Below are positions 1 to 8,686 of a stretch of DNA of 64,000 nucleotides, piece after piece. Every line of letters begins with the position of its first letter. Positions within the stretch are counted from its first letter, which is position 1. The stretch is from Flavobacteriales bacterium ALC-1 (GTDB lineage Bacteria; Bacteroidota; Bacteroidia; Flavobacteriales; Flavobacteriaceae), in contig ABHI01000001.1 in assembly GCA_000171875.1 (NCBI GenBank), positions 1 through 64,000 on the forward strand, written 5' to 3'. The position numbers and the translations under genes were made by a program. Below the pieces are notes generated by a model. It was not told the DNA's origin. It saw nothing but the letters and a program-made list of their open reading frames with translations, and made no database searches.

Positions 1-2
1 AC

Positions 3-374
3 CACATGTACGATCCACAAAGCACCTCATCTGGTTCAATTATGCCTTCGTATAAATGGTTAATAGTAGGTGAAGCAGCAAAACTTGACAAATCTCAGAC
101 AGAAGCTAAAATGAAAACCTTGGCAAAACTTGGTGTACCATATTCTGAAGAAGATATTGCTAATGCTCAAGCTTCTATGTTAGAACAAGGCACAACGATT
201 GAAAAGAACCTATATACAGATCCTGATTTTGCAGAAACTTATGAAGCAGACAAGCAAGCTGGAGGACAAGATTTTATAGAAATGCGAAACAGGGAAATTG
301 TTGCTATGATTGCTTATTTACAGCGATTAGGAACAGACATTAAAGTAAAAGATTTAGAAACCACAGAAAACTAG
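3..374 (+). CDS. ccoO: cbb3-type cytochrome c oxidase subunit II (CcoO), C-terminal end, cut by window edge
   Basis: This is the C-terminal part of the membrane-anchored cytochrome c subunit of a cbb3-type high-affinity terminal oxidase, which passes electrons to the catalytic CcoN subunit. The reading frame is open to the left edge, so the ATG at 6 is internal. The opening residues HMYDPQS and the segment MPSYKWL match the conserved CcoO stretch 'H-x-x-DP ... MP-x-Y-x-WL'; its methionine is probably the distal heme ligand (from family knowledge). The end (REIVAMIAYLQRLGTDIK) is the usual CcoO tail. In many Bacteroidota CcoN and CcoO are one fused chain, which cannot be tested here because the upstream part is missing. 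ccoQ follows 4 bp later. Confidence 0.9.
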   Translation, partial: HMYDPQSTSSGSIMPSYKWLIVGEAAKLDKSQTEAKMKTLAKLGVPYSEEDIANAQASMLEQGTTIEKNLYTDPDFAETYEADKQAGGQDFIEMRNREIVAMIAYLQRLGTDIKVKDLETTEN

Positions 375-378
375 GATC

Positions 379-564
379 ATGCTAAAATTTGTAAAAAACC
401 ATATGGATAGTATTTCTGGAATTGAAATATATCCCATTATATCACTACTTATTTTTTTCATCTTTTTTGTAGTGCTATTCTGGTGGGTCATCACAGCAAA
501 AAAAGATTATATAACAACGGTAAGTAACTTACCATTTGATAACCAAAACGACACAATACTATGA
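379..564 (+). CDS. ccoQ: CcoQ/FixQ-like small subunit of cbb3 oxidase
   Basis: A 61-residue protein with one hydrophobic segment (about residues 19-40, ending in VLFWWVITAKK) and a short polar tail. CcoQ proteins are small single-span subunits that stabilise the cbb3 oxidase complex in the inner membrane. Sequence similarity within the family is weak, so the call rests on size, topology and its place between ccoO and ccoP. Its TGA stop overlaps the ccoP ATG by 4 bp (ATGA), which suggests translational coupling. Confidence 0.8.
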   Translation: MLKFVKNHMDSISGIEIYPIISLLIFFIFFVVLFWWVITAKKDYITTVSNLPFDNQNDTIL

Positions 565-1457
565 GAAATTTAATGCCATCTTGGTTAAGAGTACCGATTG
601 TTTTCTTTATTATATTCGGGCTTATAGAATACTTTGTAGATTCTGGTGACAAACCAGCATTTATGGAACAACCAGCCATACTATTGTTTCTTTTATTAGT
701 ACTCTTAGTATTAATAGCTATTGAAGCAATTTCTGGATCTTTAGATAATATTTTGTACCAAAGCCTAGATGAAGAAGGTAAAGCACGTTATCATGCAAAC
801 AAACAAAAAGACTCTAAAATTGTTAATTGGATAAAAACTATTTATAAGAAACTTGTAGGTACAAAACCAATACAAGAAGAGCATGAAATTATATTAGATC
901 ATAATTACGACGGCATTAAAGAGTTGGATAATGATCTTCCGCCATGGTGGTTATATGGGTTTTATGCATCAATCATTTTCGCTGTCTTCTATTTAGCAAA
1001 ATATGAAGTTTTTAATGGTGATAACCAATATGACGAGCTAGATACAGAATATGCTGAGGCAAAGATTTCTATAGAAGAGTATAAAAAAACAGCGAAAAAC
1101 CTTGTAGATTTTAATACTGTAGAATTACTTACTGAAGCATCAGATTTAGGTAATGGAAAGAAAATATTTGACGCCAATTGCGTTGCTTGTCACCAAGCCG
1201 ATGGTGGTGGTGGTATTGGGCCAAACCTTACAGATAAAAACTGGATTTTAGGAGGAGGTATTAAAAATGTATTTAAAACTGTATCTGAAGGTGGTAGAGA
1301 TGGAAAAGGTATGATTGCTTGGAAGCAGAGTTTAAAACCTGTTGAAATTGCCCAAGTATCAAGTTATCTTTTACAATTTCAAGGAACAACACCTGCGAAA
1401 CCAAAAGCAGCTGAAGGTGATATTTGGGAAGAGGAATCAGAAGAAACAAACGAATAA
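561..1457 (+). CDS. ccoP: cbb3-type cytochrome c oxidase subunit III (CcoP), single-heme form
   Basis: Membrane-bound c-type cytochrome that feeds electrons into the cbb3 oxidase. The 298-residue chain has two hydrophobic segments near the N terminus (about 11-27 and 38-58), then the CcoP signature DGIKELDNDLPPWW (117-130) followed by a further span (about 131-147), then a periplasmic cytochrome c domain. Only one heme-binding CxxCH is present (CVACH, 207-211), with Met251 in KGMIAW as the likely sixth ligand. The classical proteobacterial CcoP has two CxxCH motifs and one membrane span, so this is a mono-heme variant with extra N-terminal spans. The acidic tail is rich in Glu. Confidence 0.93.
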   Translation: MRNLMPSWLRVPIVFFIIFGLIEYFVDSGDKPAFMEQPAILLFLLLVLLVLIAIEAISGSLDNILYQSLDEEGKARYHANKQKDSKIVNWIKTIYKKLVGTKPIQEEHEIILDHNYDGIKELDNDLPPWWLYGFYASIIFAVFYLAKYEVFNGDNQYDELDTEYAEAKISIEEYKKTAKNLVDFNTVELLTEASDLGNGKKIFDANCVACHQADGGGGIGPNLTDKNWILGGGIKNVFKTVSEGGRDGKGMIAWKQSLKPVEIAQVSSYLLQFQGTTPAKPKAAEGDIWEEESEETNE

Positions 1458-1479
1458 CAAATATTTAATATAAATAAGT

Positions 1480-2904
1480 TTGGAACCTACAGAAAACGAA
1501 TCGTTTAGAGATACGATTGGCACAATGACCGATGATGGTAAACGTGCTTGGGTATATCCAAAAAAACCAAGTGGTAAATTTTACAAGTATCGTAAAATTG
1601 TGAGTTATGGTTTGTTAGTGTTTTTATTAACTTCTCCATTCATTAAAATTAATGGGAATCAGTTTATATTAATCAACATTCTAGAACGACGTTTTAATAT
1701 TTTTGGTCTACCATTTTGGCCTCAAGATTTTTATTTAGTAGTAATGTCAATGCTAATAGGTGTTGTATTTATTACTTTATTCACGGTAAGTTTTGGACGT
1801 GTATTTTGTGGTTGGATTTGTCCACAAACTATTTTTATGGAAATGGTTTTCCGACGTATTGAATATTGGATTGAAGGAGATCGAAACAAACAACGTAAAC
1901 TAGATAGACAAGAGTGGAACGCTGAAAAAATCAGAAAAAAAGGACTAAAATGGTTTATATTTTTAATCATTTCATTCATAATCGCTAATGTATTTCTTGC
2001 CTACTTAATAGGAAGCGACAAGCTCTTTAAATATATTACAGGAAATCCTTTAGATCATTTAGGTACACTTTTTCCACTTTTAATATTTACAGCTGTATTC
2101 TATTTTGTGTTCGCTTGGTTTAGAGAACAAGTATGTATTATCGCTTGTCCCTATGGGAGATTACAAAGTGTATTGTTAGACAATAAATCTATCGTTGTCG
2201 CTTACGATCATAAACGTGGAGAAGCTGAAAATGGTAGAAAAAAGTTTAGAAAAAACGAAGATAGAGCTGCCTTAGGACATGGAGATTGTATTGACTGTTT
2301 GCAATGTGTTAATGTCTGCCCAACTGGGATAGATATTAGAAATGGCACACAATTAGAGTGTGTTAATTGTACAGCTTGTATTGATGAATGCGACCATATT
2401 ATGGAAAGTATTAATCTTCCTAAAGGCTTAATACGTTATGCGAGTGAAGATGAAATTGAAAAGAAAGTTAAGTTTAAGATAACTACCAGAATGAAAGGCT
2501 ATATAGCCGTGTTAACTATTCTTACAGGTATTTTTATTGGCTTACTATTTTTACGTAACGATGTTGAAGCAACAGTACTTAGACTTCCTGGTCAATTATA
2601 TGAGCATAAAGAAGGTAATATTATAAGTAATGTATTTACCTATAAATTGGTGAATAAAACCACCAAAGATATTAACGATATAAGCTTTAAACTTAGGAAA
2701 TATAAAGGCACAATTAAGTTAGTGTCTTCTAATGACAACTTTATAGTTCCTAGACAAGAATTAGTGGAAGGTACCTTATTCATTGAAATTGCTAAAAGTG
2801 AATTATCTGGTGATAAAAATAAATTAGTGATTGAGGTTTACAGTGCTGATGAATTAATTGAAACCACAACGGTTAATTTTTTAGGGCCTAGGAGTTATAA
2901 CTAA
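1480..2904 (+). CDS. ccoG: cbb3 oxidase assembly ferredoxin-like protein CcoG (TTG start)
   Basis: Polytopic membrane Fe-S protein needed for copper handling during cbb3 oxidase assembly. The 474-residue chain contains membrane spans around 41-58, 84-105, 160-180 and 190-210, the FCGWICP motif (Cys110, Cys114), a CIIACPYGR motif, and two ferredoxin clusters (CIDCLQCVNVCP and CVNCTACIDEC). A last span near 340-360 is followed by an Ig-like C-terminal domain. The start is TTG: the next ATG, 15 codons in, would remove the ENESFRDTIGT segment that I recall as usual at the N terminus of flavobacterial homologues. It lies 22 bp after ccoP and 11 bp before ccoH. Confidence 0.93.
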   Translation: MEPTENESFRDTIGTMTDDGKRAWVYPKKPSGKFYKYRKIVSYGLLVFLLTSPFIKINGNQFILINILERRFNIFGLPFWPQDFYLVVMSMLIGVVFITLFTVSFGRVFCGWICPQTIFMEMVFRRIEYWIEGDRNKQRKLDRQEWNAEKIRKKGLKWFIFLIISFIIANVFLAYLIGSDKLFKYITGNPLDHLGTLFPLLIFTAVFYFVFAWFREQVCIIACPYGRLQSVLLDNKSIVVAYDHKRGEAENGRKKFRKNEDRAALGHGDCIDCLQCVNVCPTGIDIRNGTQLECVNCTACIDECDHIMESINLPKGLIRYASEDEIEKKVKFKITTRMKGYIAVLTILTGIFIGLLFLRNDVEATVLRLPGQLYEHKEGNIISNVFTYKLVNKTTKDINDISFKLRKYKGTIKLVSSNDNFIVPRQELVEGTLFIEIAKSELSGDKNKLVIEVYSADELIETTTVNFLGPRSYN

Positions 2905-2915
2905 ATGAATTTATT

Positions 2916-3362
2916 ATGAAAATAAATTGGGGAACAGGAATTGTACTAGCATTTATAGGCTTCATTAGCTTTATTATGTATTTCATTATTACCATGACCA
3001 CAAATGATAAATATGACTTTGATTTGGTTACAGAAGATTACTATGGTGAAGAATTAAAGTTTCAATCAGATATTGATAAAGAAACACATTCTAAAACATT
3101 AAAAACTAATATCACATGGGCAAAAACTGAACAAGGCATTACAATTAATTTCCCAGAGGATTTAGACATAGAAAATATTAAAGGAAAAGTGTTCCTATAC
3201 AGACCATCTAATAAACAGTTTGATTTTGAAATTCCGGTTTCATTATCTAACCACACTTTGCTCATACCTGACAAACGTTTATTAGGTGGTCGTTGGAACA
3301 TTAAAGTCGATTGGTCATACAACTCTGAACTATATTTATATAAATCTGAAATTGTGTATTAA
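2916..3362 (+). CDS. ccoH: FixH/CcoH family protein
   Basis: A 148-residue protein with one N-terminal membrane anchor (about residues 6-28, following KINWGTG) and a periplasmic domain. FixH/CcoH proteins assist maturation of cbb3 oxidase. The N-terminal 'K-x-NWGTGI' start, the YYGEELKFQ segment just after the anchor and the end of the protein (GGRWNIKVDWS) fit the family. The stop codon directly abuts the ATG of the next gene. Confidence 0.85.
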   Translation: MKINWGTGIVLAFIGFISFIMYFIITMTTNDKYDFDLVTEDYYGEELKFQSDIDKETHSKTLKTNITWAKTEQGITINFPEDLDIENIKGKVFLYRPSNKQFDFEIPVSLSNHTLLIPDKRLLGGRWNIKVDWSYNSELYLYKSEIVY

Positions 3363-4064
3363 ATGTTAATCTCAGCTTTCATATTAGGATTATTGGGAAG
3401 TCTACACTGTGTTGGCATGTGTGGTCCAATTGCCTTTATGTTGCCTGTAGACCGTTCAAACTCATTAAAAAAAGTAAGTCAGATTGGTGTATATCATTTT
3501 GGTAGATTATTGGCTTATAGTCTTATTGGTTTGGTATTTGGTTTAGTTGGTAAAAGCCTATACATTTTTGGTATACAACAACAACTATCTATTGCTATTG
3601 GAGTTATTATGATTTTTTTAGTGCTAATTCCATATAAAACACTAGGGAAATATAACTTATCTAGACCTTTAAATAAATTGATTTCTAAAGTAAAATCTAA
3701 TCTAGGCAAGGCTTTAAAAAAGAAAACAGCAGATACGTTTTTAACTATTGGATTCTTAAATGGTTTTTTACCATGTGGTTTGGTTTATATGGCTGTTTTT
3801 GGAGCTGTTGCAACTGGTAGTTTAATAGAAGGAGCTTTGTACATGGTATTATTTGGTTTAGGAACTATTCCTTTAATGACCACTGCTATTTATTTAGGAA
3901 AATTTTTAAACAGTACTGTAAAGCAAAGGATTCAAAAAGCAATTCCTATTTTTGTAGTTATCATTGGAGGTTTATTTATTCTTCGTGGTTTAGGCTTAGG
4001 AATTCCTTACCTCTCACCTGCTCCAGTTGTTGAAATGGCTTCTAGCGCTATAGATTGTCACTAA
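3363..4064 (+). CDS. Sulfite exporter TauE/SafE (DsbD_2) family membrane protein
   Basis: A 233-residue polytopic membrane protein with about six hydrophobic spans. The N-terminal motif LHCVGMCGPI and the repeated FLPCGLVY motif are typical of the DsbD-like family often annotated 'sulfite exporter TauE/SafE' and found next to ccoGH in Bacteroidota. Context suggests a part in cbb3 maturation, by thiol or copper transfer across the membrane; substrate and mechanism are not shown by the sequence. It starts immediately after the ccoH stop and appears to be the last gene of the cco operon. Confidence 0.85.
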   Translation: MLISAFILGLLGSLHCVGMCGPIAFMLPVDRSNSLKKVSQIGVYHFGRLLAYSLIGLVFGLVGKSLYIFGIQQQLSIAIGVIMIFLVLIPYKTLGKYNLSRPLNKLISKVKSNLGKALKKKTADTFLTIGFLNGFLPCGLVYMAVFGAVATGSLIEGALYMVLFGLGTIPLMTTAIYLGKFLNSTVKQRIQKAIPIFVVIIGGLFILRGLGLGIPYLSPAPVVEMASSAIDCH

Positions 4065-4072
4065 AACATAAA

Positions 4073-5503
4073 ATGGACAAAACTCATAAACTACAACTAT
4101 CTAAAGAAGAAATGAAACACTATGGTTATCAAGTTATTGATACTATAGTAGATCATTTTGATACTGAACATGATAAAAAACCAGTAGCCTATGCTTCAAG
4201 AGAAGAAATGGATTCTCTATTTAATATTGAAGTACCTGAGAAAGCTACAAATTATCAAGAGGTTTTAGATTTCGTGGTACAAAAAGTACTTCCAAACAGT
4301 AACATCGTATCACATCCAAAATCGTATTCATTTGTACCTGGGCCTAGTAATTATGTTAGTGTTATGGCAGATACGCTAGCCACTGGTTTCAACATTTTTT
4401 CTGGCGGTTGGGCGGCTTCACCTGCAGCAGCAGAGTTAGAAATTGTGACAATGCAATGGCTATTAAAACTCTTTAAGTTTCCCGTAAAAAAGGGAGGAGG
4501 GATTTTTACAAGTGGAGGTTCTATGGCTAACTTAACGGCACTTGTAACCGCAAGAAGACAATGCTGTGGAGATGATTTTTCTAAAGCCGTTATATATATG
4601 TCTGACCAAGCACATTCATCTAACATAAAAGCTATAAGAGTACTTGGTTTCAAGAAAGAACAAGTAAGAATTATACCAACAGATATAGAATTTAAATTAG
4701 CTATTAATAAGCTTAAAAATGCTATTGCAAAAGACCGTTTAGAAGGCTTACAACCCTTCTGTATATTGGCATCAGCCGGAACCACAAATACAGGAACTGT
4801 GGATCCATTACATGAAATTGCCAAAATATGTAAAACCGAGAAACTATGGTTTCATATTGATGGGGCTTATGGTGGAGCTTCCATATTATCAAAAAAAGGA
4901 AGTCAATTATTAAAAGGCATAGAAAAAGCTGATTCGCTCACAATAAATCCTCATAAATGGTTGTACCAACCTTATGAAATGGGTTGTTTGTTAGTTAGAA
5001 ATCATAAATGGTTGAGTCAAACATTTACTGAGAAACCAGAATACTTAAGAGATATTGAAGGTAATACTTCTGAAATTAATTTTTACGATCATGGTATTCA
5101 ATTGACGCGTCGTTTTAGAGCTTTAAAGTTTTACATGTCTATGAAAACGTTTGGTCTTGATGCCTTTAAAAAAGCTGTTAGCTATTCAATTGATTTAACT
5201 GAAGAGGTTGAGTCGTATTTACGCAAAAGTCCTGATTGGGAAGTAATTTCTCCAGCAACTTTAGCTGTAATTAATTTTAGATACAATCCAATTGGGAAAT
5301 CGTATTCTGAAAAAAAATTAGATCATATAAATCAAAAAATATCAAAGCAAGTTGTAGACTCTAGAGAAGCATTGTTAGTAACTACTGTTTTACAACATCA
5401 AATTGTACTACGCATGTGTCTTATAAACCCACGAACAACTATTAACGATGTTAAAGACACTTTGCATTTATGTGAGTCGTTTGCTAGAGAAATTACTTTT
5501 TAA
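4073..5503 (+). CDS. Pyridoxal-dependent (group II) amino acid decarboxylase family protein
   Basis: Fold-type I PLP enzyme of the aromatic-amino-acid/diaminobutyrate/glutamate decarboxylase superfamily, 476 residues. Visible motifs are the glycine-rich FTSGGSMANLTAL loop, the cofactor aspartate in WFHIDGAYGG, and the PLP-binding lysine in INPHKWLYQP. The substrate cannot be told from sequence alone. I chose the ATG at 4073. A TTG at 4055 would also be open but lies inside the end of the preceding gene. Only 8 bp separate it from the SafE-like gene, so it may be co-transcribed with the cco operon, although a functional link is not obvious. Confidence 0.88.
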   Translation: MDKTHKLQLSKEEMKHYGYQVIDTIVDHFDTEHDKKPVAYASREEMDSLFNIEVPEKATNYQEVLDFVVQKVLPNSNIVSHPKSYSFVPGPSNYVSVMADTLATGFNIFSGGWAASPAAAELEIVTMQWLLKLFKFPVKKGGGIFTSGGSMANLTALVTARRQCCGDDFSKAVIYMSDQAHSSNIKAIRVLGFKKEQVRIIPTDIEFKLAINKLKNAIAKDRLEGLQPFCILASAGTTNTGTVDPLHEIAKICKTEKLWFHIDGAYGGASILSKKGSQLLKGIEKADSLTINPHKWLYQPYEMGCLLVRNHKWLSQTFTEKPEYLRDIEGNTSEINFYDHGIQLTRRFRALKFYMSMKTFGLDAFKKAVSYSIDLTEEVESYLRKSPDWEVISPATLAVINFRYNPIGKSYSEKKLDHINQKISKQVVDSREALLVTTVLQHQIVLRMCLINPRTTINDVKDTLHLCESFAREITF

Positions 5504-5539
5504 TGATTTGTTTTTTATACTAAGGAATACTAAATAGAC

Positions 5540-6700
5540 TTAATAAAACTTTATAATTTCTCTATCTCTTTTAATAAAATGAATCTTATTATTCTTTTTA
5601 ATCTTTTTTCTATACCCAAATAAGTGAAATACTTTAGATGTTAAAAATCGAGCTACTTTAGAGTTTGCGACAAGGCAATATTTGTTTTCAGGATGCAAGC
5701 TTATACCTGGTAAGGCTCTCAATAATTGATGAAATTTTAAACCTCTTAAAATTGAAGAAAGTTTTAGCCACAAAACAGACAGCTTTTTTACAATAAAAAA
5801 TCCATCTTCTCCTTGTTCTTGATATAGAGGCATAAAAATTAAACCATCATATTGACTATTAATATCTTCTACATTATCTTTTGCTAAAAGTTGATCCTTT
5901 GTAATGACATCAAAGTTTGTAAATCCTCTTTGCATTTTAAATTGATTAGCTTTAGCTAAAGAATGCCTGTAAACTATTTCGTAAAATCCTTTTTGAAAAT
6001 TTAATAATTTATTATACTCTGAATAAGGAAAGTTATTCTTTGCAACCAAACCTAGTTTTTCTAAATTTAACCAAATGAAAGCTTCGCAATACAAAATGGC
6101 TTTTTCATCTTGATGCTGACCAGCTTCAAAACCCAAAGAGACATGTCCAAATTCGTTTATATAAGATAAAAGTGGTCCGTCCAAATACTCTTCAATTCCT
6201 AAGACAATTGGCACATTAAACGCTTTGGCTAAACGTCTGTTATTTAATGAATCGCTTATTGTTATAAAAGGCATTGTAGGAGCCGATGTAGTATGTAGGT
6301 CTATAAATACGAAAGGGCCTTGATGTGTATTTAAAATAGTTTTAATTTGATTGTATAACTCATATTGCTCCTTATGCTCTTGAATTTGTAATACAGAATT
6401 ACTATTTAAGTCTTTTATTTTTTGCTTTGTCCACTGTCTATTTAAATCTATATCATTAAATCTAATGCCTCTTTTATAGGCATTTATATTACCAATTAAT
6501 GCATATAAATTACCCTTTAAAACTATATCTTGTTCAATAATTTGATTAGTAATATTCTTTAAGCTTAAAACACCAGCAGGCTCATTGCCATGCATTCCTC
6601 CAATACATATCAAGGTAATCCCTTTAGACATATTATTTTGACTATAGAGTAAACGGTTAATTTTGGGCTCAATTTTTGTAGGTTTCTGGTGTATTATCAT
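5540..6700 (-). CDS. Succinylglutamate desuccinylase/aspartoacylase family zinc hydrolase
   Basis: Member of the AstE/AspA group of the M14 zinc carboxypeptidase superfamily, which removes acyl groups from amino acids or cleaves related amide bonds. The 386-residue chain shows the zinc-site motif GGMHGNEPAG (His37, Glu40), NDIDLNRQW (about 82-90) and the third ligand His136 in FIDLHTTSA. About 60 residues longer than AstE, it has a basic C-terminal tail. Its ATG abuts the stop of the GCS2-CBS ligase upstream with no gap, so the two are translationally coupled. The substrate is unknown; pairing with an amide-forming ligase suggests it acts on the product of that enzyme (inference). Confidence 0.85.
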   Translation of the reverse strand: MIIHQKPTKIEPKINRLLYSQNNMSKGITLICIGGMHGNEPAGVLSLKNITNQIIEQDIVLKGNLYALIGNINAYKRGIRFNDIDLNRQWTKQKIKDLNSNSVLQIQEHKEQYELYNQIKTILNTHQGPFVFIDLHTTSAPTMPFITISDSLNNRRLAKAFNVPIVLGIEEYLDGPLLSYINEFGHVSLGFEAGQHQDEKAILYCEAFIWLNLEKLGLVAKNNFPYSEYNKLLNFQKGFYEIVYRHSLAKANQFKMQRGFTNFDVITKDQLLAKDNVEDINSQYDGLIFMPLYQEQGEDGFFIVKKLSVLWLKLSSILRGLKFHQLLRALPGISLHPENKYCLVANSKVARFLTSKVFHLFGYRKKIKKNNKIHFIKRDREIIKFY

Positions 6701-8566
6701 TTACGAAAGATTTAGTTTTTCTAAATCTGTAGTAGTAACTATGCCTACTAACTCCCCATGATCTAAAACAGGTAGGCATCCTATTTTATATTGCAACATC
6801 ATATCTTTTGCTTCATCAATTCTCATTTCTGGGTAAGCTGTCTTTATCTCTTTTACCATGATATCCTTTATCGATGTGTCCTCATCTAGATTTTCTTGAG
6901 ATAGACGTCCAGATGCTATAACACCAACTAAATTATTTTCATTATTGATAACAGGTAAATGGTGTATATTTTTCCATTTCATAATGTTTTTTACTAAACG
7001 CGTTGAATCATTTTCGTTAACTGTAAAAATCTCGGTAGACATTACTTTATAAATTTTATTTTTAGAAAACACATCACTTTTCTCAAATGGTTTTGCCAAC
7101 TCCCATTGATAAACAGGCAAGTTCTCTTGCTGATTTTTATGCAGGTGGTATGCTAGCAAAATATTTGATTCTTCTCTAGAAATTTTCTCCTGTAATTTCC
7201 TACTACTTCTTACCAACCATTTACTACCAGAAATATTTTTGTCAATACGTTTTTTTATAATATTTAGGTAAAAATCTATATCATCAATATCTACATTAGC
7301 TTTTAATAAGCCTTTACGAGCTGTAGGAAGTAGAAAATCTTTAGCTAGTTGTTTGGCAGAAATACCTTTGTCAAACCAATTAAAATAAGTGTCCATACCT
7401 GTTCTTGCTGCCTTTATAAAGTTGCCTTTGGCATCTTTAAAACCCATTCTTTTCCATATACTTCTACAATCATCTGGCATACCAAGCATTACTCCTACCC
7501 AAAACATGGCATTAGCAATTTCATCTTTTATACTTGGTCCTGCAGGAATATATCTGTTTTCTATTCTTAAATGCGCTACATTTTTGTGAACTCCATAACA
7601 TACTCTGTTCCACTTATAAAGTGTTCCATTATGTAAGTTAAGTGCTTTTAATTTTGGCTTAATACCATTTTTTAAATCGCTTAAGGAATCATTTTCAAAT
7701 TCTGAAGTAACCAAAGGCGTGTACCTAGCAACATCATCTGTAAACAAATCTAAAATTGAATCTTTAAACCAATCATTTCCAAAAGATACTCTAGGTTTTT
7801 GTTCTCTTAATAAATGAGATTTATTTCTTAAGTCTATACTTTGCTGAAACAACGCAATCCGTGTCTCACTCCAAAGCTCTCTTCCTAAAAGTAAAGGGGA
7901 GTTTGTCATTACTGCTAATATTGGTCCAGCTATAGCTTGAGACCAATTATATTGATCTACAATATCTTCTAAATTAATTTGTAAATGCACTTGAAAACTT
8001 GTGTTACAGGCTTCAAACAAAATAGATTCATGATCTAAAATTAACTCATCTACACCTTTTACCTGAACTCTAAAATCTCTCCCTCTAATACTTTTCATGA
8101 CATCATTAAGCACCTTATATCGCTTATGTGGTGTCATGTTTTTAAATACTAAATCTTTTCTTTTAAAGGTTGGTAAAATTCCAGCAAGTATAACTTTATT
8201 TTTTTCTATGGCTTCTGCAGATAAATGTGCTTTTTCAATTAAACCATATAAGTCTTCCTCTAATTTAGAAAAACATTTACCATTAAGTACTAAAGGATCT
8301 AAATTAGCCTCTATATTAAACAACCCTAGTTCTGTAGTAAAATGTGGGTCGTTTATTTTGTCTAAAATTTTTAATGCGTTAAAAGAAGGTCTATAATAAT
8401 TATCTACAAGACATAGCTCTTGCTCTGCGCCTATACGTTGCGTACCTTTTTCAAAAGCATCATCATTTATCATTATTTCTAATGCTTCAAGGTCTTTTAA
8501 AACATGATGAATAAATTGCTTTCGTTGCTTTTTATTTTTTATGGCTTTAATAGCTTGCGATCCCAT
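6701..8566 (-). CDS. GCS2-like carboxylate-amine ligase fused to a tandem CBS domain
   Basis: A 621-residue two-part protein. Residues about 1-500 belong to the glutamate-cysteine ligase family 2/YbdK-like group: RIGAEQELCLVD, NIEANLDPLVL, FQVHLQINLED and RIENRYIPAGPS mark the ATP-grasp-like active site. The last about 110 residues form a pair of CBS domains (VMSTEIFTVNENDS; DIMVKEIKTAYPEM; LVGIVTTTDL), which usually bind adenosine nucleotides and regulate the attached enzyme. The start at 8566 is preferred over an in-frame ATG at 8599 because a -7 promoter box (8588-8595, minus strand) and a predicted transcription start near 8583 lie between them. The acceptor substrate is unknown. It heads an operon with the deacylase-like gene. 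Confidence 0.87.
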   Translation of the reverse strand: MGSQAIKAIKNKKQRKQFIHHVLKDLEALEIMINDDAFEKGTQRIGAEQELCLVDNYYRPSFNALKILDKINDPHFTTELGLFNIEANLDPLVLNGKCFSKLEEDLYGLIEKAHLSAEAIEKNKVILAGILPTFKRKDLVFKNMTPHKRYKVLNDVMKSIRGRDFRVQVKGVDELILDHESILFEACNTSFQVHLQINLEDIVDQYNWSQAIAGPILAVMTNSPLLLGRELWSETRIALFQQSIDLRNKSHLLREQKPRVSFGNDWFKDSILDLFTDDVARYTPLVTSEFENDSLSDLKNGIKPKLKALNLHNGTLYKWNRVCYGVHKNVAHLRIENRYIPAGPSIKDEIANAMFWVGVMLGMPDDCRSIWKRMGFKDAKGNFIKAARTGMDTYFNWFDKGISAKQLAKDFLLPTARKGLLKANVDIDDIDFYLNIIKKRIDKNISGSKWLVRSSRKLQEKISREESNILLAYHLHKNQQENLPVYQWELAKPFEKSDVFSKNKIYKVMSTEIFTVNENDSTRLVKNIMKWKNIHHLPVINNENNLVGVIASGRLSQENLDEDTSIKDIMVKEIKTAYPEMRIDEAKDMMLQYKIGCLPVLDHGELVGIVTTTDLEKLNLS

Positions 8567-8587
8567 GACTTTTATATGGCATTTAAC

Positions 8588-8595
8588 CAAAGTTA
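8588..8595 (-). promoter_or_regulatory. -7 promoter box for the GCS2-CBS gene
   Basis: Read on the minus strand the box is TAACTTTG, an exact match to the Bacteroidota -7 consensus TAnnTTTG. Its last base is 36.5 bp from the centre of the palindrome at 8618-8631. Predicted transcription start is near 8583, giving a leader of about 17 nt before the ATG at 8566. Confidence 0.7.
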
Positions 8596-8617
8596 GCATT
8601 TAATATCATTTTTTTTT

Positions 8618-8631
8618 ATGATAAATATCAT
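8618..8631. promoter_or_regulatory. FNR/CRP-like palindrome shared by two divergent promoters
   Basis: The sequence ATGATAAATATCAT has perfect 5-bp half-sites (ATGAT, ATCAT) around a 4-bp spacer, like the FNR pattern TTGAT-N4-ATCAA with outer bases changed. The centre (8624.5) is exactly 36.5 bp upstream of the last base of a -7 box in both directions: TAACTTTG toward the GCS2-CBS gene and TACCTTTA (8654-8661) toward the CBS gene. One bound dimer could therefore activate both promoters from near -41.5. No TTG -33 element is evident in either direction. Confidence 0.72.
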
Positions 8632-8653
8632 AGTGATTATTAGTACTTAACAA

Positions 8654-8661
8654 TACCTTTA
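8654..8661 (+). promoter_or_regulatory. -7 promoter box for the CBS-domain gene
   Basis: TACCTTTA matches TAnnTTTG at seven of eight positions. It lies 36.5 bp from the palindrome centre at 8624.5, the same distance as for the divergent gene. Predicted start near 8666, leader about 21 nt. Confidence 0.62.
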
Positions 8662-8686
8662 ATTAAGAAATATTAAATCAATTATT

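Noticed and set aside
4351..4824. A 157-codon open frame on the minus strand inside the PLP decarboxylase gene
   Set aside because: It is antisense to a gene with clear catalytic motifs, has no recognisable domain and no promoter of its own.
8567..8599. Longer start (ATG at 8599) for the GCS2-CBS gene
   Set aside because: The -7 box at 8588-8595 and the predicted transcription start near 8583 lie downstream of it.
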